This document shows, piece after piece, positions 49,341 through 56,775 of a stretch of DNA of 64,000 nt; the stretch's first letter is position 1; every line of letters begins with the position of its first letter. This DNA comes from Burkholderia sp. BCC1644 (lineage in GTDB: Bacteria > Pseudomonadota > Gammaproteobacteria > Burkholderiales > Burkholderiaceae): positions 310,001 to 374,000 of the forward strand of contig NZ_CADFEI010000007.1 of assembly GCF_902833225.1 (NCBI RefSeq). Reading direction: 5' to 3'. The notes beneath the pieces were generated by a model. The model was not told the origin of the DNA. It made no database searches and saw nothing but the letters and a program-made list of their open reading frames with translations. Position numbers and translations under genes: made by a program.

Positions 49341-50357
49341 TCAGTGCTCCATGTCGATGACGTTGGGATCGGATTCGGGCGTTTCCGCCAGCCACGCGTC
49401 GCCGTTCGCCTTGCTGATCGCGCGGCGGCGTTCTTCGGGGGTCTGGCGGGATTGCATCGGCCGAGCGCCGTTGCGCGGGCGATTCGCTTCGGCCGCCCAG
49501 CGTTGCGCGATGGCGATCACGAACCCGGCCTTGATGCGGCCTGTCGGATCGGATGTTTTCGCCTCAACGCATGCAGCCTCGATGGTCGCGACCGTCATGC
49601 CGGCTTCAGCGGCTGCGATGACGCGCGGGTCTCCGGGATGGGCTTCGATCGAGTGCCGACGCATGGCGGCGGACAGGTCGGACGGACGGACAGCTACGCG
49701 AGGTTCACCACCTACGTCCGTCCGTACAGAGGGGTTTACTGTCTCTGTCCTTGTCCTGTCCTTGTCTATAGCCGTTGCAGGTGCGTCACCGGAGACGCTT
49801 TGCGACGTCACACCGGTGACGTTTTCCGTAACAGGTGCGACGCTTTCCGTAACAGGTAGCGTCGCAATCAGGCGTTCCAGTTCGGCCGTTTTCGTGTCGT
49901 ATGCGGGGACGATTCCATGCTGGCGGAGACGCTCGAACATCGCTTTGCGCCGCTCGCGGTGCTGCTGCTGCCGCGTCTGCTGGTTCTCCTCGCGCTCGGC
50001 ATGGTCGTCGCGCCGCTGCATCGCCTCGATCGCCTTCTCGGCGATGACCGGGTGATACAGGCGCCCGTCACTGCACTTCACGAAGCCGCGCAGCGCGACG
50101 GCGCGGACTCTCTTCCACTTGGACAAGTTTTCGGACAGGCCGGCCAGATGCGCGAGCACGCGGTCGTCGTCCGGCAGACTGGCGGCCGGCACCTGCTGCC
50201 AGCACTTCGCCCAGAGACGGAACGCCGTCTTGAACTCGTCGCCGGTCGAGATCCCGAACGTGTCGCTGTCGATGACGCGCACGACGTCAAGCGGCATCCA
50301 GCGGTAGCCCGTCAGATCGCAGTCCGCAGGGGTGAGAGGATTCGGGAGGTCGTTCAC
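49341..50357 (-). CDS. DUF1376-like replication initiation protein
   Basis: A 338-residue protein. The N-terminal domain YRWMPLDVVRVIDSDTFGIS ... AFRLWAKCWQQVPAASLPDD is the DUF1376 type, winged helix-like and usual in phage replication proteins. It is followed by a basic coiled coil (REENQQTRQQQHRERRKAMF) and a C-terminal domain. Three in-frame GTG codons exist (50369, 50363, 50357); I choose 50357 because GGAGG at 50367-50363 is 5 bases away. Confidence 0.8.
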   Translation of the reverse strand: MNDLPNPLTPADCDLTGYRWMPLDVVRVIDSDTFGISTGDEFKTAFRLWAKCWQQVPAASLPDDDRVLAHLAGLSENLSKWKRVRAVALRGFVKCSDGRLYHPVIAEKAIEAMQRRDDHAEREENQQTRQQQHRERRKAMFERLRQHGIVPAYDTKTAELERLIATLPVTESVAPVTENVTGVTSQSVSGDAPATAIDKDRTRTETVNPSVRTDVGGEPRVAVRPSDLSAAMRRHSIEAHPGDPRVIAAAEAGMTVATIEAACVEAKTSDPTGRIKAGFVIAIAQRWAAEANRPRNGARPMQSRQTPEERRRAISKANGDAWLAETPESDPNVIDMEH

Positions 50358-50431
50358 ACCCACCTCCACGCGCCGCCGAAGGCGAACCAGATGACGCCGA
50401 GCATCCAGGCGTCGATGAACAGTTCAAGCAC
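50354..50431 (-). CDS. very small membrane peptide, 25 aa
   Basis: A 25-codon frame from GTG 50431 (MLELFIDAWMLGVIWFAFGG and five more) preceded by AGGGGG 7 bases upstream and overlapping the next start by 4 bp (GTGA). The peptide is one hydrophobic helix. Its exact fit into the operon's overlap chain supports translation, though it is too short for certainty. Confidence 0.4.
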   Translation of the reverse strand: MLELFIDAWMLGVIWFAFGGAWRWV

Positions 50432-50433
50432 GG

Positions 50434-50643
50434 TCAATCCCCCTGCTCCGTCCCCGTCTGTCCCGACTTGGGCCGGCGCTCGAATGCGACGACAGCCGGG
50501 TGCAGCGCGCCGTAGGCGCTCTTCAGCACGTGGTATCCGAGGTAATCGGGCGTCGACACGCCCTGTTCTGCCGCGCGCACCGCAAGGTCGGCAGCTTCCG
50601 CCACCGGCAGCCGAACGGGCTGATCTACGCGGTCTTCGCTCAT
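50434..50643 (-). CDS. hypothetical protein, 69 aa
   Basis: A 69-residue frame from ATG 50643 (MSEDRVDQPVRLPVAEAADL ... GVSTPDYLGYHVLKSAYGAL). The sequence resembles a short ribbon-helix-helix or helical adaptor. It overlaps the upstream gene by 4 bp. Function unknown. Confidence 0.62.
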   Translation of the reverse strand: MSEDRVDQPVRLPVAEAADLAVRAAEQGVSTPDYLGYHVLKSAYGALHPAVVAFERRPKSGQTGTEQGD

Positions 50644-50876
50644 GCGCGCACCCGCGGGCCGATTTGCCCCAAGTCGGCACTGACGGCCACGAGCTGCGCG
50701 GGCAAAGTGCCAACCGCGCCGAACAGCATCAGTTCGGTCAGGCGAGCGAGCGCCGCGGAGTCGCTGTCGATGCCGTGGAGTGCTTTCCAGGTCTGGAGCG
50801 CCTCGTACGCGGGGTCGCGCAGGCGTGTCTTGACCTCGTTGCGATATTCGGCGCGGGTCGGTTTGGCGGGTTTCAT
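50640..50876 (-). CDS. hypothetical protein, 78 aa
   Basis: A 78-residue frame (MKPAKPTRAEYRNEVKTRLR ... ARLTELMLFGAVGTLP). Basic N-terminus and helical centre could bind DNA. It overlaps both the Cro-like gene and the downstream gene by 4 bp. No family recognised. Confidence 0.62.
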   Translation of the reverse strand: MKPAKPTRAEYRNEVKTRLRDPAYEALQTWKALHGIDSDSAALARLTELMLFGAVGTLPAQLVAVSADLGQIGPRVRA

Positions 50877-51127
50877 GCCGGAACCTGCGCGGCTTTAGGA
50901 TGCGGTTGGTTCGGCGCGTCGCCAGCGCTGGCCTGTTCGGCTTTCGCGGCGAAGTGCTCGGCGTGAAAGGCGTTGATCCGATTCCAGTTCGACGCCTTGG
51001 TGTCGGCGATCTTGCCGGTCTGAATCCGGCTGATCGTCGCTTGCGGGATATTCGTGCCGGCGCCGATTTCGCTCTGGCTGACACCGTCGACAGTGAGCTC
51101 GTCGATGAGCTCTTTTGCGGTTTTCAT
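50873..51127 (-). CDS. Cro-like XRE regulator
   Basis: An 84-residue protein from ATG 51127 (MKTAKELIDELTVDGVSQSE). The helix-turn-helix is QSEIGAGTNIPQATISRIQT. It is the first gene of the leftward operon and divergent from the CI-type repressor, so it should be the Cro counterpart acting on the same operators at 51161-51227. Confidence 0.82.
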   Translation of the reverse strand: MKTAKELIDELTVDGVSQSEIGAGTNIPQATISRIQTGKIADTKASNWNRINAFHAEHFAAKAEQASAGDAPNQPHPKAAQVPA

Positions 51128-51155
51128 GAGGACGCTCCAGTAGGCTTTGGAGCGT

Positions 51156-51183
51156 ATTTTATACGTTTTCGTATTGTTGTAAA
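51156..51183 (-). promoter_or_regulatory. leftward early promoter (for cro operon)
   Basis: On the minus strand, TTTACA (51183-51178) and TAAAAT (51161-51156) are separated by 16 bp. The 14-bp operator at 51161-51174 lies in the spacer and the one at 51182-51195 overlaps the -35, so repressor binding would block it. Confidence 0.55.
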
Positions 51184-51227
51184 TCACTTTCGTATAAATG
51201 CTTGCTGACACCTATACAAATCCGTAT
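51161..51227. promoter_or_regulatory. immunity operators O1-O3
   Basis: Three sites of one 14-bp pattern: O1 ATACGTTTTCGTAT (51161-51174, perfect arms), O2 AATCACTTTCGTAT (51182-51195, one good half) and O3 ATACAAATCCGTAT (51214-51227, near-perfect). They lie between divergent cro-like and cI-like genes. Two more perfect copies occur at 52451 and 52476. Confidence 0.75.
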
Positions 51228-51230
51228 GTT
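51202..51230 (+). promoter_or_regulatory. repressor promoter giving a leaderless transcript
   Basis: TTGCTG (51202-51207), 17-bp spacer, TATGTT (51225-51230). Transcription would start about 7 bases later, at the repressor's ATG 51237, so the mRNA would be leaderless as for lambda PRM. Operator O3 overlaps the -10. No Shine-Dalgarno precedes the ATG. Confidence 0.5.
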
Positions 51231-51236
51231 CTGCGC

Positions 51237-51962
51237 ATGTCGAATAGCACCAACTTCCTCGCGCAGAACCTCCAGTGGCTGCTGGAGCGGCACGGACTCA
51301 ATCCGAACTCGCTCGCCGAACGGCTTGGCAACAAGCCTCCGCAGGCGACGATCTTCCGCATCCTGAATGGCGAGAGCCTTACGCCGAGGGATTCGACAGT
51401 GCAGCCGCTCGCCGAGCACTTTGGCGTCCTGGTCCATGAACTGCGTTACGTCGACCTGCAGGCCGCGCACGAGAATCGCAGCAGCTCGCGTTCAGGTGAT
51501 AGTGACCTCCCGAACCCGACGGAGGATGAGTTCTCGATGGTTCCCCAGCTGGACATTGCCGCAGCCTGCGGTGATGGGAAGTACGTCGATCACGTCGTCG
51601 TGAAAGGCGGCCTGGCATTCAAGCGTTCGAGCCTGCGCGACTTCGGCGTGCCCGAAAACGCCGCGCGGATCATCTATGCCTCCGGCGGCAGCATGTCGCC
51701 TACCATTCAGGACGGATGCGTCGTGCTGCTGAACACTGCCGACCAGGCGCCCAAGGAAGGCAAGATCTTCGCGATCTGCACGCCCGACGGCGGCCTGGTG
51801 CTGAAGCGGCTGATCTGGGACTACCATCCGACGATGGGTTCCCAGACCTGGATCATGCGCAGCGACAACCCCGACAAAAACGTGCATCCCGACAAGGTGC
51901 TCCCGCCCGACGATCGCACGATGATCATCGGCCGCGCCGTCTGGAACGACAACCGCCTGTAA
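51237..51962 (+). CDS. CI-type repressor with S24 self-cleavage domain
   Basis: A 241-residue phage repressor. HTH about residues 10-45 (LAERLGNKPPQATIFRILNG); S24 peptidase domain about 100-235, with catalytic Ser152 in GGSMSPT and Lys190 in LVLKRL. The expected cleavage site is Cys111-Gly112 (AACGDG), so RecA-stimulated self-cleavage and SOS induction are likely. Start ATG 51237 (MSNSTNFL) lacks a ribosome site; the in-frame ATG at 51198 lies inside the operator region. Confidence 0.92.
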   Translation: MSNSTNFLAQNLQWLLERHGLNPNSLAERLGNKPPQATIFRILNGESLTPRDSTVQPLAEHFGVLVHELRYVDLQAAHENRSSSRSGDSDLPNPTEDEFSMVPQLDIAAACGDGKYVDHVVVKGGLAFKRSSLRDFGVPENAARIIYASGGSMSPTIQDGCVVLLNTADQAPKEGKIFAICTPDGGLVLKRLIWDYHPTMGSQTWIMRSDNPDKNVHPDKVLPPDDRTMIIGRAVWNDNRL

Positions 51963-51981
51963 CGCCTTCACGGAGTCCGCG

Positions 51982-52347
51982 ATGAGAACGCGCTTTTTCG
52001 CCTTGGTGGCCCTTGCCGTGCCGGCCGTTGCACTGGCGCAGTCGCAAACCTGGGGCATCAAGAGCAACCAGCATCTCGGCGGCGTTCAGTTCGCGCAGCC
52101 GGGCGCCGGCACGGCTCCCAAACCGGCGACCGAATGCCAGATGAAGTCGGCCTATGCCGAGTTCGTCGTGTCGAACCGTCAGCGCGGCCTGCCTGAATCT
52201 GCCATCCCCGACCTCTACGGCAAGAAGCTCGACGCCACATGGAAGCGCCGAGCACGCGCGCAGATTTACAGCGATGCCAATCTCGCGCTGAGCGATCCGA
52301 TGCGCGTCGGCGAACAGGTCTATCGCGAGTGCCAAGCCATCCGGTAG
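51982..52347 (+). CDS. small exported protein downstream of the repressor, 121 aa
   Basis: A 121-residue protein with a clean signal peptide (MRTRFFALVALAVPAVALAQ) and a mature part with two cysteines (ATECQMKS ... YRECQAIR). It starts 19 bp after the repressor stop and is followed by a strong terminator, so it should be co-transcribed with the repressor in the lysogen. A periplasmic role such as superinfection exclusion or lysogenic conversion is an inference. No family recognised. Confidence 0.75.
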   Translation: MRTRFFALVALAVPAVALAQSQTWGIKSNQHLGGVQFAQPGAGTAPKPATECQMKSAYAEFVVSNRQRGLPESAIPDLYGKKLDATWKRRARAQIYSDANLALSDPMRVGEQVYRECQAIR

Positions 52348-52377
52348 ACGCGCACATCGTCTTTCAACCCTTCTGAG

Positions 52378-52402
52378 AGCCCCGCCCCGCGCGGGGCTTT
52401 TT
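52378..52402 (+). terminator. intrinsic terminator after the repressor operon
   Basis: AGCCCCGC (52378-52385) pairs with GCGGGGCT (52391-52398), loop CCCGC, followed by TTTTT. It separates the lysogenic unit from the downstream early operon. Confidence 0.85.
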
Positions 52403-52450
52403 CATTTCCGGCGCCTCTCCATTCGTTCTCTCCCAGCCACGTGAAAATTT

Positions 52451-52492
52451 ATACGCTTTCGTATTGACGTTCTCTATACGATTTCGTATTAT
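52451..52492 (+). promoter_or_regulatory. rightward early promoter with operators O4 and O5
   Basis: TTGACG (52464-52469), 17-bp spacer and TATTAT (52487-52492) form a near-consensus sigma-70 promoter. O4 ATACGCTTTCGTAT (52451-52464) touches the -35 and O5 ATACGATTTCGTAT (52476-52489) covers the -10. The centres are 25 bp apart. It drives the accessory/recombination operon starting at 52528. Confidence 0.8.
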
Positions 52493-52527
52493 TCGGTCCA
52501 AGGCAATACGAAACCGCGAGGCCCGAA

Positions 52528-52839
52528 ATGCTCCACCACCACCCGATCACTCCCCGCGCACTGCCGTCGCTGGTCGACAGCTATGCGGACCGCGCGCAGG
52601 CGGAGACAGACGCACGCGCCGAAGCTGAAGAAGCGGCGTTCGAGCGCGCCTCGGCCGAGGTCGAGATCGACGACGTGATCAACGCGATGGCGGAGCTGCC
52701 TGCGGGCTTCCGCGCGAAGGTGATGAACGCCTTCCTCGACAAGAGCGACCACGCCCACTTCGTCTACCTGCTCGAGATCCTGTTCGAAGACGCGTTCAAC
52801 GCGGCGGCCGAGGGCATCGCGAAACGCAAGGGGTATTGA
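52528..52839 (+). CDS. hypothetical early protein, 103 aa
   Basis: A 103-residue acidic, helical protein (MLHHHPITPRALPSLVDSYA ... AELPAGFRAKVMNAFLDKSD). First gene after the operator-controlled promoter. I recognise no family. Confidence 0.65.
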   Translation: MLHHHPITPRALPSLVDSYADRAQAETDARAEAEEAAFERASAEVEIDDVINAMAELPAGFRAKVMNAFLDKSDHAHFVYLLEILFEDAFNAAAEGIAKRKGY

Positions 52840-52842
52840 GCC

Positions 52843-52956
52843 ATGAGCCCGACCGCCCGCGCCCTCTGCCAGCACCTCCTTTACCCGTTCTACGACGCGA
52901 TGTCGCGCGCACATGCGCGCTTCCTCGCGGCGCAGCTGATCGCTCGGGGGTGCTGA
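52843..52956 (+). CDS. small hypothetical protein, 37 aa
   Basis: A 37-codon frame (MSPTARALCQHLLYPFYDAM ... AAQLIARGC) starting 3 bp after the previous stop, GAGCC before the ATG. Size and spacing fit the chain of small genes here. No function visible. Confidence 0.45.
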   Translation: MSPTARALCQHLLYPFYDAMSRAHARFLAAQLIARGC

Positions 52957-52957
52957 C

Positions 52958-53068
52958 GTGACCACCACCCGCCTCCTGATCGGCGCCGCTGCGCTGCTGA
53001 TCCTCGCCGCTGTCGTGATCGTGCGCGCGATCGGCCGCATCGGCAATGACGACCACCACCGCGGCTGA
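52958..53068 (+). CDS. small membrane protein, 36 aa
   Basis: A 36-codon frame from GTG 52958 with one hydrophobic helix (LLIGAAALLILAAVVIVRAI) and a polar C-terminus (GNDDHHRG). It begins 1 bp after the preceding stop. Probably a single-pass membrane peptide of unknown function. Confidence 0.45.
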   Translation: MTTTRLLIGAAALLILAAVVIVRAIGRIGNDDHHRG

Positions 53069-53093
53069 GCCGCGCACATCACCGGGGATCCAC

Positions 53094-53468
53094 ATGAACG
53101 AGATCAAGTACGCCGACAAGCAGCTCAACGCTGCGCGCGACGCGGTCGCGGCCGCGATCGGCAGTTGCGCATACGACTGCGTGCGCGTCTGGGAGGCATG
53201 GAGTGTCGGCACGATGGGTCAGGACGATTTCCTGTCCATCGTTGACGACGCTGACCGAATCGACGAAATCGCGGTCGCTGCGCTGGATGCGTCGGGCGTC
53301 GCCGAAATGGCCCTCGCCCTCGAAATGCTCGCCGCCGAAGCCGACACGGGCACGGTCATGATCCCGTCCGGCCTGCGCCTGACCATCGACGCCGCCCTCA
53401 TCAAGGCCGGCCGCAAGGCTGCGCCGGAGCCGGTGCGGCACGTGACGATCGCGGGAGGTGCGCTGTGA
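53094..53468 (+). CDS. hypothetical protein, 124 aa
   Basis: A 124-residue helical acidic protein (MNEIKYADKQLNAARDAVAA ... VDDADRIDEIAVAALDASGV). Its stop overlaps the GTG start of the next gene by 4 bp. Function unknown. Confidence 0.62.
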   Translation: MNEIKYADKQLNAARDAVAAAIGSCAYDCVRVWEAWSVGTMGQDDFLSIVDDADRIDEIAVAALDASGVAEMALALEMLAAEADTGTVMIPSGLRLTIDAALIKAGRKAAPEPVRHVTIAGGAL

Positions 53469-54334
53469 GCCTCGACCGCAAGATCCTGCCCGTCGAACAG
53501 TGCGGGTTCGTCGGCAAGTGCATGGCGAGCCCGCAGAGCTACGCGAGTTCGCTGTCGACCTACCGCACGCCGTCGGCGAAGACGGTCGCCGACCACGCGC
53601 TCGCTCAACTCGAAGCTGCCCGCGCGAAGGATGTCGCGCTGCACGAGGCGAACCTTGAAGCCATCGAGCGCAACAAGGGGACCGCCGATCGCGTTCGTGC
53701 GTTCATGGAAGAAATCGGCATGCCGAAGTCATGGAGCGAGCGCGATACGAAGTCGCGGGCCCGCTTCCCGAAGAACATCACGCGCGACGCCGGGTGGATC
53801 GCGGACATCATGCGCTTCATCAAGACGGACGACGGGTTCGCCTTCGCGACAAGCCAGTACAACAGTTTGAAGTCCCGCTACGACGAATACGCCGCGATCG
53901 CCGCACGCGAAACCGAGCAGGCCGAGCAGCAGCGCCAGCGCGCAGAACAGGCCGAGCGCGACGCACGCAAGGCGAACGTCGAGCTCGCGCGCGTCGTGCT
54001 GCGCTACGAGCTGTCCGACGAATCGACGTGGAACGACGTGCTCGATGCGCTGCGCGGCAAGGATCAGCGCGTCGACCTGGCGCTCGCGATGCTGGCGACG
54101 CGTAACGACTGGTCCGAAGGTCCGTACCGAGTGCGCGATGCGCTGTATCGCTTCACGATCGTCACCGACGAAGACAAGGAAATCGCGAGCGACGTCGCTA
54201 CGTGCCTCCACGACTTCGAAGATGGTCGCGTATTTCGCGATACCACGTGGGGCTACGACCGGATCTTGGCCAGCGTCGCCGACCAGCAGCTCGCGACCGA
54301 TGCGCTGACCGCCTATCAGCGGCTGGAGGCATGA
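53465..54334 (+). CDS. hypothetical phage early protein, 289 aa
   Basis: A 289-residue protein from GTG 53465. Helical throughout, with a coiled-coil segment (ETEQAEQQRQRAEQAERDAR, about residues 155-175). Segments EEIGMPKSWSERDTKSRARF and AGWIADIMRFIKTDDGFAFA may be a folded N-terminal domain. I recall no named family. It overlaps both neighbours by 4 bp. Confidence 0.68.
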   Translation: MSLDRKILPVEQCGFVGKCMASPQSYASSLSTYRTPSAKTVADHALAQLEAARAKDVALHEANLEAIERNKGTADRVRAFMEEIGMPKSWSERDTKSRARFPKNITRDAGWIADIMRFIKTDDGFAFATSQYNSLKSRYDEYAAIAARETEQAEQQRQRAEQAERDARKANVELARVVLRYELSDESTWNDVLDALRGKDQRVDLALAMLATRNDWSEGPYRVRDALYRFTIVTDEDKEIASDVATCLHDFEDGRVFRDTTWGYDRILASVADQQLATDALTAYQRLEA

Positions 54335-54540
54335 TGCGCGCCACTCTCAACAGACTAACGCCTGTATTTCGTGGTTACAGCCGATCGGTTGTATCGCGCG
54401 CGGCGAACGATAACGCGCTGCTCGCCTCCTGCGCGCGGGTGCACCGCTCCATCACGATCGGCGCGGCCTTCGGCCTGTTCGTGTGCGTCGGCGTCCTCTG
54501 GTACCTGCTCGTCGCGATCCGCGCCGGAGTTGCCCTGTGA
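54331..54540 (+). CDS. small membrane protein, 69 aa
   Basis: A 69-residue frame (MMRATLNRLTPVFRGYSRSV) with a C-terminal hydrophobic helix (ITIGAAFGLFVCVGVLWYLL). ATG 54331 overlaps the previous stop by 4 bp. Likely an inner-membrane peptide; function unknown. Confidence 0.55.
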   Translation: MMRATLNRLTPVFRGYSRSVVSRAANDNALLASCARVHRSITIGAAFGLFVCVGVLWYLLVAIRAGVAL

Positions 54541-54704
54541 CTCCCTTCGACCTTCTCGGCGCACTGCTAGATGGCCTGCACAAGCGCAGCCCGATCTTCG
54601 CTTATGTCGTTGCTGTGGCGATCGCTGCCGCGTGCGCTTTCACCGCCGCTTATCTCAACCAGGACGGCACGGCCGTCGCCCATACCTACGTGAGGAAAGC
54701 ATGA
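54537..54704 (+). CDS. small membrane protein, 55 aa
   Basis: A 55-codon frame from GTG 54537 (MTPFDLLGALLDGLHKRSPI) with one hydrophobic segment (FAYVVAVAIAAACAFTAAYL). It overlaps both neighbours by 4 bp (GTGA and ATGA). Function unknown. Confidence 0.55.
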   Translation: MTPFDLLGALLDGLHKRSPIFAYVVAVAIAAACAFTAAYLNQDGTAVAHTYVRKA

Positions 54705-55876
54705 CCACCACCACCGAACTGACCGTCGTCGAGCGCGCGGCCGTCGCCCTGACGTCTACCGAGCGCGAGACGGCGCTGCGCGATCTCGTCGCGAAGTCGA
54801 CCGACATGGTCGAGATCAAGAACGCGGCCGCGCGCGACCAGGTGCACGGCGCCGCGATGGTGCTGCGCACCGCGCGCACCGACATCCAGAAGGCGGCGAA
54901 GACGGCGCGCGACGACGCGAACGCGTTCTCGAAGGCGGTCATCGCCGAAGAGAATCGCCTGATCGCGATCACCGAGCCGGAAGAGAAGCGCCTGATCGGC
55001 ATGCGCGACGAATGGGACGAGGCCCGCGAGGCCGAGAAGCGCGCGAAGCTCGAAGCCGAGCGGCGGCGCGTCACGGCGATCCGCGAGCACATCGACGATA
55101 TCCGCTCGATCGCGACCAAGGCCGTCGGGTTGGTGTCCTGGCTAATCGCGGTGGAAATCGAGGATCTGGAAGCGCTGGAAATCACGCTCGAACGTTTCGC
55201 CGAACTGACCGGCGAGGCCGAGGCCGTGCGCGGCACGACGCTCGACAAGCTGCGCGAGCTGCACGCGGCAGCCGTCGCACAAGAGGCTGAAGCCACGCGA
55301 CTCGCCGCCGAACGCGAAGAACTGGAACGACAACGCGCCGAACTCGAAGCGCAGCGCCGCCGCGATGAAGAAGTCCGCGCCGAGCAGGAGCGCAGAGACG
55401 CCGAAGCGCGGGCCGCGCGCGAGCGCGATGAAGCCGCCGCCCGCGCCGAGCAGGAACGTGTCGACCGCGAGCGCCGCGAGTTCGAAGAAGCGGTACGCCG
55501 CGAACAGCAAGCACGCGAAGACGCCGAGCGCCTCGCCGCGATGCAGGCCGAGGAAAAGCGGCTCGCCGACCAGCGCGCCGAGCAGGAACGCCGTCAGGCT
55601 GAACTCGACCGTGCCGAGCGTGAGCAGCGTGAACGCGAGGAAGCGGCCGCTGCGGCTGAACGCGCTGAAGAAGAGCGCCGAGCGCGCGAGGTCCGGGAAC
55701 GCGAAGAAGTCGCCGCCCGCGAGCAGGAAAAGCGCGAGCGCGAGGACTTCCTCATCAAGGGGCCGGGCCTCGACGCGATCGTCGAAGTGCTTGCCGCGCA
55801 TTACCACGCAGATTCGACGGTCGTTATGAGCTGGCTGTTCATGTACGACATCCCCGCGACCACCGCAGCAGCCTGA
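54701..55876 (+). CDS. long coiled-coil protein next to recombination genes, 391 aa
   Basis: A 391-residue protein. Residues about 1-175 form a helical domain (RDQVHGAAMVLRTARTDIQK; EPEEKRLIGMRDEWDEAREA), then a very long Glu/Arg/Ala coiled coil (about 190-355), and a short C-terminal piece GPGLDAIVEVLAAHYHADST. Such proteins often precede RecT/exonuclease pairs in Burkholderia and other phages and may be host-nuclease inhibitors or SbcC-like partners, which is inference. Confidence 0.7.
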   Translation: MTTTTELTVVERAAVALTSTERETALRDLVAKSTDMVEIKNAAARDQVHGAAMVLRTARTDIQKAAKTARDDANAFSKAVIAEENRLIAITEPEEKRLIGMRDEWDEAREAEKRAKLEAERRRVTAIREHIDDIRSIATKAVGLVSWLIAVEIEDLEALEITLERFAELTGEAEAVRGTTLDKLRELHAAAVAQEAEATRLAAEREELERQRAELEAQRRRDEEVRAEQERRDAEARAARERDEAAARAEQERVDRERREFEEAVRREQQAREDAERLAAMQAEEKRLADQRAEQERRQAELDRAEREQREREEAAAAAERAEEERRAREVREREEVAAREQEKREREDFLIKGPGLDAIVEVLAAHYHADSTVVMSWLFMYDIPATTAAA

Positions 55877-55923
55877 CCCACCCACAACGCCTGGCCGAGT
55901 CTCAGGCACATGGAGAAAACAGT

Positions 55924-56775
55924 ATGTCCGACGTCATCACCACCAACCAAGACACCGCGCCCGGCGCGTTCGACCTGTCGCCGCGCTCGCTCGAACAGGC
56001 GATGCAGCTCGCGAACATCCTCGCCGATTCCAGCATCGTCCCGAAGGACTTCATCGGCAAGCCCGGGAACGTGCTCGTTGCGATCCAGTGGGGCATGGAA
56101 CTGGGCCTGAAGCCGATGCAGGCCATGCAGAACATCGCCGTGATCAACGGCCGGCCGTCGCTCTGGGGCGACGCGCTGCTCGCGCTCGTGCTCGCCTCGC
56201 CCGTCTGCGAGTACGTGCAGGAATGGGAGGAGAACGGCACCGCCTTTATCAAGGTCAAGCGCCGCGGCAAGCCCGAGGACGTCCAGAGCTTCAGCGAAGA
56301 GGACGCGAAAAAAGCCGGCCTGATCGGGAAGCAAGGCCCGTGGGCGCAATACCCGCAGCGCATGAAGAAGATGCGCGCGCGCGCCTTCGCGCTGCGCGAC
56401 AACTTCGCTGACGTGCTGAAGGGCATCGCGGTCGCCGAAGAGGTCATGGACATCGAGCCGGTCGAGCGCGACATCACGCCGCGCGCGACGCCGGCGCAGA
56501 TCGCGAGCAGTGCGGCCACCAGCGCGCGGCCCGCTCGCACCGAGGCGCATACCAAGATCATCGCGCGCCTCGAAGACGTCGCGCGCAATCTCGGCTTCGA
56601 GCCGTTCAAGGAAGAGTGGACAAAGCTGTCGAAGGAAGACCGGTCAGCGATCGGCCTCAACGAGCGCGACCGCATCGCCGGGATCGCCGGCGGTCCGGGA
56701 ACGCAGCAGCAGACCGACGGCGCGCCGCAGGACGACGGCGCCGGTCAGCGCGAACCGGGCGGCGACGATGAATAA
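55924..56775 (+). CDS. RecT-like single-strand annealing protein
   Basis: A 283-residue protein. The N-terminal half (LANILADSSIVPKDFIGKPG, IQWGMELGLKPMQAMQNIAV, INGRPSLWGDALLALVLASP) matches RecT/Bet-superfamily proteins as I recall them, followed by YPQRMKKMRARAFALRDNFA and a disordered acidic tail. It pairs with the YqaJ exonuclease directly downstream (overlap 8 bp), making a two-component recombination system. Confidence 0.82.
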   Translation: MSDVITTNQDTAPGAFDLSPRSLEQAMQLANILADSSIVPKDFIGKPGNVLVAIQWGMELGLKPMQAMQNIAVINGRPSLWGDALLALVLASPVCEYVQEWEENGTAFIKVKRRGKPEDVQSFSEEDAKKAGLIGKQGPWAQYPQRMKKMRARAFALRDNFADVLKGIAVAEEVMDIEPVERDITPRATPAQIASSAATSARPARTEAHTKIIARLEDVARNLGFEPFKEEWTKLSKEDRSAIGLNERDRIAGIAGGPGTQQQTDGAPQDDGAGQREPGGDDE

